NCBI RefSeq assembly: GCF_033958435.1
Contig: NC_134158.1
Span: 8,079,837 to 8,143,836, forward strand
Origin: Carettochelys insculpta
Taxonomy: Eukaryota; Chordata; Testudines; Carettochelyidae
Direction of reading: 5' to 3'
Length of the DNA: 64,000 nt
This document shows, piece by piece, positions 49,191 through 61,100 of the stretch (position 1 is the stretch's first letter; every line of letters starts with the position of its first letter). Made by a program: the position numbers and the translations under genes. Under the pieces are notes generated by a model that saw nothing but the letters and a program-made list of their open reading frames with translations, searched no databases and was not told the DNA's origin.

Positions 49191-52100
49191 GGGGGGCTCC
49201 AAGGGCTCCTTCCCCATTCCACCCATGCCCCGCCCCCTCACCTATGCCCCGCCCCTCCTGCCCCATTCCACCCGTGCCCCGCCCCCTCACCTATGCCCCG
49301 CCCCTCCTGCCCCATTCCACCCGTCCCCCCTCACTTATGTCCCCCCCACTGCTCCTCCCCTTCCTGCCCCATTCTGCCCATGCCCCGCCCCCCTCACCTC
49401 ACCTCACCTCATTCCACCCATGTCCCCCCACTGCTCCTCCCCCTCCTGCCGCATTCCACCCATGTCCTGCTCCCTTCTACCCCTGTTCTGCCCATCCATA
49501 CCCCTCCCCCTCACCTATGCCCCACCCCTTCCTGCCCTGTCCTCTACCCCAATGTCCCACCCTTTCTCGCCCATGCTCCTCCCCCTCCTCACCTATGCCC
49601 CACTCCTCCAACCCATGCTCCTCCCACTACTGCCCCTCTTCCACCCAGGCCCCACCCCTTGTCAACTATGCCCTGCCCATGCTCCTGTCCCTCCTGCCTG
49701 TTCTATCCATGCTCCTCCCACCACCTGTGCCCCGCCCCTTTCATCTCTGTTCCACCCATGCCCCGCCCTCTCCCTGTCCATGCCCCGCCCCTTCTCACCC
49801 ATGCTTCTCTCAGGTCCCTCCCCATTCCACCTATGCCCCGCCCATTTTCCTCTTCCTCCTGCCCTGTTCTGCCCATGCTCCTCCCCCTCACCTATGCCCC
49901 GCCCACCAATTCTTCTCTCCCTCCTGCCCCTCTCCCACCCACGTCCTGCCCTCCTCTTGCTTCTTCCGCACCCATGCTCCTCTCGTGCCCCTCCTCCTCC
50001 CTCCTGTGTTCCACCTATGCCCCGCCCACTCGTGCCCATGCCCCACCCCTGTTCTGCCCATCCCCCTCCCCTCCCTATTCCACCCAAGCCCCACCCTCTC
50101 CTTGCTCCCGTTTCACCCCCCTCCCCCATCTGCCTCCACCCGTCTCTTCCCGCACAGGGGCCACGCGGCTTCTGGTGGGTTCAAGGGCAGTATCCATCCC
50201 CCCCCCGCCCCCTAGTGGCAGGGCCCAGGAGCAGCACAAGCTGGAGAGCTCGGACTGTTCTCGGGCTGCGCCACCCCCAGGGCAGAGGCGGGACCTGTCC
50301 TGCACTCCCTGGGAGCGGTGAGGCGCTGAGGCCCCCCATACACCCCCTGTGTGCATCCTCTGGGTCCATTCCGTCCAGTATCCCCCCTTCCGACCAAAGC
50401 CAGGATGTCAGTCCACCAACGGTGGAAGGCCCATTCCAGGGCTCCCGTTTGCTGCTCCTGCAGCCGCCAGACCGCCAGGTCCTTCGCTTGCCACACAGCG
50501 CTCCAGGTGGCTCTGAGGCTGGGAAGAAGGATGCACTGTGTTCAGGTTGCCCTGCTCCCATCTCTTCTACCTGAGGCCCCGCTCCTTCCAGGAGTACAGA
50601 GGGGGGCCTCCCCCACATCTAGTCCTGGGGTCCTGGGCGGCCGTTGGCTCCCTTGAAGTACTGCAGAAGGAACGTTAAGAAGAAAACTTAAGAACAGCTG
50701 TCTTGGGTCAGGAGGAAGGCAGTCGAACCCAGCGTCCTGTCCTCCGACAAGTACGCGAGGGGCGACCGTGTCAGTCCATCTGCAGAAGTGAGGTGGCGAA
50801 AGAAGGCTTTGAGGTCACCGCAAAACTGTATTAAGTGCGTGGAGGAGGCGGGGCGGAAAGAAGGTCCCCGAGATAAGAGAGACTCTTCTGCTGGGCTGAG
50901 TCTGTAGTTGGAAAGGTGAACAGTATTATCCTGTCAGCTGAGGTTGTCGCAGTTGTGGTGTCCTGAGGCATAAAGTAGGTTAGGGCGTTTACTGTTCTTT
51001 CTTTTTTGTAGGGAGTGGAAGTGTGTATTGTAGATTTCTTGTAGAGTATTGCTAAAGTCCCACAACGTGGCATCTTGTGCGGGCGCTTGATTATTGATGA
51101 GCGTTTCAAGGTCAGAAAGGTCAATCTTCACAGAGTACTAGGACTGGAAGGGACCTCGAGAGGTCATCGAGTCCAGCCCCCTGCCCTCATGGCAGGACCA
51201 AGTACTGTCTAAACCATCCCTGACAGACATTTATCTAACTTGTTCTTAAATAGCTCCAGCGATGGAGAGTCCACAACCTCCCTTGGCAATTTATTCCACT
51301 GTTTGACCACCCTGACAGTTAGGAACTTTTTCCTAATGTCCAACCAAAACCTCCCTTGCTGCAGTTTAAGCCCAGTTTAAGCTGCCTTGCTTCTTGTTGT
51401 ATCCTCAGAGGCCAAGATGAACAAGTTTTCTCCCTCCTCCTTATGACACCCTTTTAGATACCTGAAAACTGCTATCATGTCCCCCGTCAATCTTCTCTTT
51501 TCCAAACTAAACAAGCCCAATTCTTTCAGCCTTTCTTCATAGGTCACGTTCTCTAGACCTTTAATCATTCCTGTCGCTCTTTTCTGGACCCTCTCTAATT
51601 TCTCCACATCTTTCTGGAACTGCGGTGCCCAGAACTGGACACAATACTCCAGCTGAGGCCTAACCAGCGCAGAGCAGAGCGGAAGAATGACGTCTCGTGT
51701 CTTGTGCACAACACACCTGTTAATCTTGACCCTTTCCTGCTTGTTGTACGCTCAGGATACTGATCAGCTGGTTCCTCAGTTTCTTCGAGGGTACGTGGCA
51801 AAGTTTCTCACTGTAATCAGTGTGGTACATTGATTGTAATGGGTTTTTCATGGTCAGGCCCGCGGGTCTGATGTCCCTCTTTTTGCACTTGGGGAGAAAG
51901 ATGACATCTGTCTGGACCTGAGCGAGCTTTTCCATATAGTTGATGGCTCTCCATTCCAAACAGCTAAATGAAGTGCTTTCTGTGTTGAATAAATAACAGA
52001 GAGGTCGCCGCGTTAGCCTGTATTCTAACAAAACAAACCAGCAGTCTTGGAGCACTTTAAAGACCAACCAAATAATTGATTAGGTGATGGGATGTCATGG

Positions 52101-55100
52101 GGCAGACCCACTTCTTCAGATCTGGAGCTCATCACCCAATAAATTATGTTGTTCGTCTTTAATTAGGTGATGAGCTCCAGATCTGAAGAAGTGGGTCTGC
52201 CCCACCAAAGCCCGTCACCAAATCAATTATTTGGTTGGTCTTTAAAGTGCTTCAGGGCTGCTGGTTTGTTTTGTTAGAATACAGGTTAACGCGGCGACCT
52301 CTGTTCCTATGCAAAAATGAGGAGTCCTGAAAAACCCACAGATAGATATGGGCAGAAGCTTTTGTGGTTATCTGACAAGGTGGGTTGTGCGAAAGCTTAT
52401 GCCCCAATCGGTGAGTGTTTAAGATGTTGTGGACTCCTTCTTGTCTTCCAACAGTGGCCAACGCTTGAGGGAACATGGGACCCTAACATCAGAAGGGTCA
52501 TATCGTGTCAGGTCGAAGGTCCATTTAGCTCAATAGCCTGTCTCCTGACAGTGGCTAATACGGCAGCTTTCAACTTCCCAGATTTATGTCCCCCTCTTCC
52601 AAGTCCCTTTCAGGAATCTTACCTACCTCCAACTTCTCCTCACTTAAAACAAAGTACACAAATCAGCCCTGAAAACAGACATATTGTAGCACGCGGTTAT
52701 TGAAAAATCACTTCCTTTTTCCCTTTTGCTATATACTCCCTGATGAGGTGGTGTATGACTGTTGTATTTATGTCAGTGTGTTGTCTATAGCCTAGGATAG
52801 ATGAGCATTTCATTTTGTTAGTTTTAAATTTGCTGCCCATTAATTTAATTTGGAAAGAGATCTCGGGGCTAGTGTGGATAGTTCTCTTGAGCAGCGGCAG
52901 TCAGAAAAGCAAAGAGAATGTTAGGAATTATTAAAAAAGGGATAGAAAATAAGATGAGTATTTTACTGTCCTGCTACAGCTCTGATACACCCACATCTTG
53001 AATACAGCATACAGATGTGGTCTCCTCGCCTCAAAAAATATATTTTGGTATTCAAAAAGGTTCAGAAAAGGGCAACTGAAATGATGAGGGGTTTGGGACA
53101 GGTCCCATATGAGGAGAGGTTAGAGAGACTGGGACTTCTCAGTTTAGAAAAGAGGAGGCTGAGGGGGGATATGGTAGAGGTCTATAAAATCCTGAGCGGT
53201 GTGGAGAGGGTGAATAAAGGAAAGTTGTTCCCATAATATAAGCACTAGAGGACACCAAATGAAATTAATGGGTAGCAGGTTCAAAACTAATAAAAGAAAG
53301 TTTTTCTTCACACAGCGCACAGTCAACCTGTGGAACTCCTCGCCAGAGGACGCTGTGAAGGCCAGGACTGTAACAGAGTTTAAAAAAGAGCTCGATAAAT
53401 GTTTGGAGGTTAGGTCCATAGATGGCTGTTAGCAAGGGGTAAGGTATGGTGCTGAGCCTTTTATCAAAGGCGGGAGATGGATGGCAGGAGACAAATTGCT
53501 TGATCATTGTCTTCGGTTCACCTCCTCTGGGGCACCTGGCACTGGCTACTGTCGGCAGACAGGCTACTGGGCTAGATGGACCTTTGGTCTGACCTAGTAT
53601 GGCCGTTCTTATGTTCTTATTCTCTGTCTTATTCTGTATCCCCTTTCTGATGATTCCTAGCATTCGGTTTGCTTTTTTGCCCGCTGCTGCGCATCAAGTG
53701 GATGTTTTCAGAGATCTGTCCTCCATGACCCTAAGATCTCTCCCCTGAGTAGCTAAACAGCTGAAGTACTCCCCTTCGTTTTGTATGTATAGCTGAGCTT
53801 ATTTTTACACGTGCATTATCAACATTACATTTCATTTGCTGTTTTGTTGCCCAGTTGCTTAGTTTTGTGGGATGCCACTTAGGTAAGTTGATGTATCTCC
53901 CCGGAGAACCTCGGTGTGCCACCAGGGGTGTATGTATTCCTACCTGAGAACCATTAACTAGAGAGAATGAACAGAACAGGGAATCATGAAATGGTCCGTC
54001 TCCTCTTGCCCATCCCCAGCTTCTGGTATACAGAGGCTAGGGGCACCATCCTTGCCCACCCTGGTTAATAGCCATGGACGGATCTGCCCTCCAGGAATAT
54101 AACTAATTTATGGTTTGTTGCTCCATCAACCCTGAACTGGTGTGCTGAGTGCTGTCGACCTTCTGGCCTTGTCCTGGTGTCTCCAGGAATTAAAGACGGC
54201 TCTTCAATTCAAGATTCTGTCACGTGATGGCAACTCCAGAGCTATCCCACCAAAACTGGCCGCCCTGAAGGGGAAAAGTCATGGGATGTGGCTTTGCCTG
54301 GGAGAAACTATCTAGTGAGGCTGGAGGGTGGCTTGCATAGATCCGGTGTCTTTATCGTCATCCATGAAGTAATCCTGCGTTAAAGAGGAATTTAAATCTG
54401 CTGTTAAGGTGCCATGTCAGTCGTTTGGCTGAAGGAAAAAGGCTGTTCTTGTTGTTTTCCTTCCTTCTGCTAATGAGCTTTCTCTGGGTCTCGTATTCTT
54501 GGACTTGTGGTTAGTCATAAGAACATAAGAATGGCCATACTGGGTCAGACCAAAGGTCCATCCAGCCCAGCATCCCATCTGCCGACGGTGGCCAATGCCA
54601 GGTGCCCCAGAGAAGGAGAACAGAAGACAATGATCAAGTGATTTATCTCCTGCCATCCATCTCCTGCCCTTGTTATGAAGGCTAGGGCACCCTACTTTAT
54701 CCCTGGCTAATAGCCATTTATGGACCTAACCTGCAAAAATTTATCAAGCTCTTTTTTAAACCCTAATAGAGTCCTGGCCTTCACAGCCCCCTTGGGCAAG
54801 GAGTTCCACAGGTTGACTGTGCGCTGTGTGAAGAAAAATTTCCTTTTATTAGTTTTGAACCTACTACCCATCAATTTCATTTGGTGTCCCCTAGTTCTTG
54901 TATTATGGGAAAAGGTAAATAATTTTTCTATATTCACTTTCTCCACACCATTCATGATTTTATATACCTCTATCATATTGCCCCTCAATCGCCTCTTTTC
55001 CAAACTGAAAAGTCCCAGTCTCTCTAGCCTCTCCCCATATGGGACCCGTTCCAAGCCCCTAATCATCTTAGTCGCCCTTTTCTGAACCTTTTCTAATGCC

Positions 55101-58100
55101 AATATATCTTTTTTGAGGTGAGGAGACCACATCTGCACGCAGTACTCAAGATGTGGGCGTACCATAGTTTTATATAGGGGAAGTATGATATCTTTTGTCT
55201 TATTATCGATCCTTTTTTTAATAATTCCTAACATCCTATTTGCCTTACTAACTGCCGCTGCACACTGCATGGATGTCTTCAGAGAACTATCCACTATAAC
55301 TCCAAGATCCCTTTCCTGATCTGTCGTAGCTAAATTTGACCCCATCATGTAGTACGTGTAATTTGGGTTATTTTTTCCAACATGCATTACCTTACACTTA
55401 CCCACATTAAATTTCATTTGCCATTTTGCTGCCCAATCACTCAGTTTGCTGAGATCTTTTTGTAGTTCTTCACAATCCCTTTTGGTTTTGACTGTCCTGA
55501 ACAACTTGGTGTCATCTGCAAACTTTGCCACCTCACTGCTTACTTCATTTTCTAGATCATTGATGAACAAGTTGAACAGGATCGGTCCCAGGACTGACCC
55601 CTGAGGAACACCACTAGTTACCCCCCTCCATTGTGAAAATTTACCATTTATTCCCACCCTTTGTTTTCTGTCTTTTAACCAATTCCCGATCCATGAAAGG
55701 ATCTTTCCTCCTATCCCATGACCACCTAATTTACATAAAAGCCTTTGGTGTGGGACCATGTCAAAGGCTTTCTGGAAATCTAGGTAGATTATGTCCACTG
55801 GGTGCCCCTTGTCCGCATGTTTATTAACCCCTTCAAAGAATTCTAATAGATTAGTTAGACACGACTTCCCTCTGCAGAAACCATGCTGACTTTTGCCCAA
55901 CAATTCGTGCTCTTCTACGTGCCTTGCAATTTTATTCTTTACTAGTGTTTCTACTAATTTGCCTGGTACTGATGTTAAACTTATCGGTCTATAATTGCCA
56001 GGGTCTCCTCTAGAGCCTTTTTTAAATATTGGCGTTATATTGGCCGTCTTCCAGTCATTTGGTACCAAAGTGGATTTAAAGGCTAGGTTACAAACCACTG
56101 TTAATAACTCCGCAATTTCACATTTGAGTTCTTTCAGAACCCTTGGGTGAATGCCGTCTGGTCCTGGAGACTTGTTACTATTCAGCTTATCAATTAACTC
56201 CAAAACCTCCTCTAATGTCACTTCAATCTGAGTGAGTTCCTCAGATTTGTCACCTAAAAAGGCTGGCTCAGATTTAGGAACCTCTATAACATCCTCAGCC
56301 GTGAAGACTGAAGCAAAGAAAGTCCTCTTAAAAACTCCACTACGTGTGAAGTCAAACTGAAGACTGAAAGAGCTGACTGAAGGTGAGGAGTTTTAAGAAA
56401 GGGATAAGAATAAGACAGAAAAGATCGTATTGCCTCTGTATGAATCCCTGGTACACCCACGTCTTGAATACTGTGTGCAGATGTGGTCATCCTATCTCGA
56501 AAAAAGATATATTGGCACTGGAAAAGGTACAGAAAAGGCCAACAAAAATGGATCAGCTTCCATACCTGGAGTAATTAAAAAGACTGGACTTTTCAGTTTG
56601 AATATGAGTGAGGGGCGATATGATCATAGAACCATAGAACACTAGAATTGGAAGGGACCTCGAGAGGTCATTGAGTCCACTCTCCTGCCCTCACGACAGG
56701 ACCGAGCACCATCTAGACCATGGGTGTCCAACCTTTTGGCTTGCCTGGGCCACACTGAGTGAAGAGGAATTGTCTTGGGCCGCATATAAAATATATAATA
56801 TAGTTAATGTATATAAATCACATAATAATGTTAAAAGTTTACGATCTTGTGGGGCTGCATTACTAGCTGTCCCGGGCCGCGGGTTGGACATGCCTGATGT
56901 AGACCATCCCTGGTAGATGTCCGTCTAACCTGCTCTTAAATATCTCCAGTGATGGAGATTCCACAACCTCCCCAAGCAAATTATTCCAGTGTTTGACCAC
57001 CCTGACAGTTAGGAACTTTTTCCTAATGTGCAACCTAAACCTCCCTTGCTGCAGTTTAAGCCCATTGCTCCTTGTGCTGGCCTCAGAGACCAAGGGGAAC
57101 AATTTTTCTCCCTCCTCCTTGCAAGGCTCTTTTAGGTCTTTGAAAACCGCTATCATGTCCCTTCTCAGCCGCCTTCTTTCCAAACTAAACAAGCCCAGGT
57201 CTTTCAGTCTTCCCTCATCACTCATGTACTTTAGACCTTTCAGCATCCTTGTTGGTCCTCTCTGGGCCTTCTCCAGTTTCTCCACATCTTTCCTGAAAGG
57301 TGGTTCCCAGAACTGGGCACAATACTCCAACAAGGGCCTAATCAGTGCGAAGTAGAGGGGAAGAATGACTTCCCATGTCTTGCTCACAGCACTCCTGTTA
57401 ATGCATCTCGACGTCACATTTACTTTTTTTGCAGCGTCACACTGTTGACTCATATTTAGCTTGTGGTCCACTACGACCCCTAGATCCCTTTCTGCAATGC
57501 TCCTTTCCAGATAGTGGCTTTCCTTTCTGTGTGTGTGAAGAGGTCAGATGACACAGGTCTATAAAATCATGATGGGTGTGGAGGAAGTGAATGTGGGAGG
57601 AGTATTTACTCCCCTTAACACAAGAACTAGGAGGCCACCAAATGAAATGAGTAGGCAGCAGACGCAAAATAAACAATCAGGAATGTTTCTTCACACAACG
57701 TACAGCCAACGCTTGGAGCTCCTTGCCGGTGGCTGTTGCGAAAGTTGAGAAAACAGGTAGATAAGTTCATGGAGGATCAGTCAATCCGTTTTTTTTGTTG
57801 CAAGAAGCCGGGAACGGGCAGCGGGGGTGGATAACTTGATGGTGACTAGCAGTTGCATTCATTCCCTCTGGGGCAGTGGCCACTGCTGGAAGCCAGCAGA
57901 CTGGACGAGATGGACTTTTGTTCTGATCCAGCGTGGCTGCTGTTAGGTCACAGTATGTACTAATCTGATGCTCTTATACTTAATAGCCTCTTCTCGCAGA
58001 GTTGCTCTGCCTCAGCCAAGCAGCTCTACGCTTAATGGTTGCTAGAGACGCTGGTTCAGATCCTCCAAAAGGTTTCTTCTGTCCTTGGAAATCTCGTTAA

Positions 58101-61100
58101 GTTCTATGCTTCCTATTTTAATTGCCGGGCTTCCCCTCCCCCCAACCCAACCTAAAGCAAACGCAAATTAATCGCAGGCCCTTGTAACGGAGAGACGTTC
58201 TGGCAGCAGTGTGAGCACGACGAGCTAGCTCCAAAGTCCAGCTCGGAAGCAGATTTTTATGAGCGTGCGAGGGGATCGCTAGCGCTAGGGCAGGGGGTAA
58301 AATAGCAAGAAGAGACTTTTTTTTTTTTTCCCCCCCCCTGAATTTGGTAAAAACTCAGTCATTCAAGAGCCGCCAAGCGTGTGAAGACGAGACGGTCCTA
58401 CGTAAATAACGTCCAACCTGACTTTTCGAAACCCCTATTTTAAGAGCTGGGCCCGCGCGCTGATTTATAATGTGAGACATGTTTACCGCAGGATGTTCAC
58501 AAACTTTCCATATCTTCTATTTCCACACACTTTACGCGGGTGTGTTTGCACCGCTGTCTTCCCGGCTTTCATTCTCCAGCCTACTTTGATTAGGCCAATT
58601 TTATTTCACGTTTCATTTCAGTTTCCTTTCTTAAAATGCGTGTTGCCCTTCCAGCAGGAATACTGCCAGCTTCCTTTTCCTCTTCAAAATCAGGACTCTG
58701 TTAACACAACCAAAACACACACAGGCTGAAATCCCACAATGCACTGCACGTAAGTACGGAGTCTGTTCTGGCGTGGCTACGGGCTGAAGAAGTGGACCTG
58801 TCCCACGAAAGCTCATCGCCTAATAAATTATTTTTGTTAGTCTTTAAAGTGCTACTGGACTGCTTGTTTGTTTTGGTAGGATATAGACTAGCAGGGCTTT
58901 CTCTCTGGTACTATTAAAGGCGGAGTTATCCAACAGTTTGAGATCACATATCGTTGGCTATTTCGATACGAGGTGTTCATTTTTGGGCTTTTAGACGTTC
59001 AGCGTTGATTGAAAATGATCAGGAGTTTTGTTTGGTTTTAAACTTTGTAATTATAGCGTTGGGAGCCACGAAGAAGTCCGAAAAGACCCATATGCAGCTT
59101 CAGAGCCACAGGTTGCAGACCCCTAGGCTGGGGATTTCAGGGTGGCGCGAAGGACGAGGTCAGAGAATGGTTTAGGAGACCCGAGTGGAGAAGGAAGGTC
59201 AGACGTCTGGGTGGGTGTAGTCTGGGGGAAAAGAAGACCAGAGAGGCATCCTCAACTTTTTTCTTTCTGAGCTTTTTTCTTTCCGCTGTTAAAACTCCCC
59301 AGCCCCCCTGTGCCACAGCAACTGTCCTTCTGCATATAAAAGAAAGGATCAGGATTGGGCGGCCACCCTGGAAAGAGTCGAGTGCCGCTCAGCCGGTTAC
59401 CACGGAACCCGCAGCGTGTGTTTCTATTGGTGGTGCCCATCCCCGCATGCCGTGGTGCACGTGATAAATTTTATTCCGTGCACCCGAAATTTCCATCACC
59501 TGGGAAACTGAGGCACGCCTACAGTAGGAAACACAGGCAGTATGAAAAGGGGATAACATCCCCGCTTTGTCGTGATACACATTCACGCTTCGGTGTTTAT
59601 TCAGGGTGTTTGCCTGGGGGCAGGGTAGCCCATAATTCCCTGCTGAAGGGTGTGTTTCAACTTGCACCTGGTGCTGATTGGCAATGGGCAGCTGCTCTGA
59701 CCGGTAAAGCCGGAGAAGTTCGTGGTGAACCCTCCCAACCCCCGATCCTTCTCGCTCGTTCCAGGAGGCGCCGCAGGAGCATCTGGCCGGGCTGAGAAAA
59801 GACCGAGAGGAAGCCAGAGCTAACGAGGAGAAGAAGAGTGAGGAGCTGCTGGTAGGTGCTGAGAACTGCACCCCTCCTCCTCTGGGGCTGATGGGGAGAG
59901 ATCATGGGCTGGCTCAGTGCGGGCAGATTGGATCTTGACAAAAGACCCTTGTGCACGCGGCGGTGTCTTCTGCCGGTGGGGTTTGGCGCTGGGCTCTAAG
60001 ACGTCTCTATTGGTGGTGCACATTGGCATGTGCCTCAGTGCGTGTAAAAAAACTATTCTGCACATGGGTGGAAAAAATTAGAACACTGTCTCCCTTTAGG
60101 GGATTTAGTTTGGTTCCATCTCCGTGCCCATATTCCCCTCTGTTTTCCTCTCCCCTCCCCAACTGGTCATCTAGCTAGGCCATAGCTTGCTTCCATCTTC
60201 AGGGCTGGGCTTCTGGCCAAAGATGGGGGCCTCTGGTCTCTCCTGAACTCAGTGCGCTCCTCATCTTCAAATGAAATCTTATTTCCAGTAGACGGATTGT
60301 GTTCATAAGAAGATCGTCCCTCTCCCTTGCGGTGATTAGGGATAAAACATCAAGGATGACTGCTAGCTTGTCATCCCTAGGTTTCAGAGTTAACATGGTT
60401 TTAGTACATGGCTGCTAGCTTGTCATCACTAGGTTTCAGAGTTAACATGGTTTTGGTACATGGCTGCTAGCTTGTCATCACTAGGCTTCAGAGTTAACAT
60501 GGTTCTGGTACACGGTGCCGGTTCATGTCTCTGCGAGCCCTTGTTTCAGGCTGTTTGCAGATCGAGGTGGCCCTTATTTCTTTGCTATTGTTGGGGGAGG
60601 AAACAGACCATCAGATTTTGGGGCACAAGATGCAGAAATGAGAGAAAACAAGTTAAGTCCATTGAGCTACTGCTAAAGGGCTCAGTCCTGCCCTGTCTTT
60701 AAAGAACTTCCCCATCAGCTGAGAGGCTGCTCAACAATTCCCCACCGGTTACCGAGCCCTTCTCTCTCTGTAATCGCAGAAACAGACGGAAGCTGAGAGA
60801 CAGAAGATCCTTGCGGAGTGTCAGGAGCTGCGGGGCTTCCTGGAAGAGAAGGAAAAGTTCCTGTTGTCCCGGCTGGAGGCGCTCGATGGGGACATCGTCC
60901 AGCGGAGGGACGAGAGCGTCTTCAAACTGTCCGAAGAAATTTCCCACATCGATAAGCTGATCACTGAGAAGGGAGTGGAGGCGGGGCAGCAGCCCGCAAG
61001 CCAGTCCCCGCAGGTGAGGCGCGTCGGGGCGTCGCTGTCCTTATTCTCCAGCTGGCTGATGGGGAGGGAGCTGGCGTGGAACGGACTGGCTGCAGAGCCG

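Noticed and set aside
48246..50321. Open frames of 450-690 codons across the TRIM exon and the following CT-rich intron
   Set aside because: They read through the exon 1 donor into a repetitive CT array rich in Pro, Ser and His. Several frames are open at once, and the conserved phase-0 splice structure explains the real coding.
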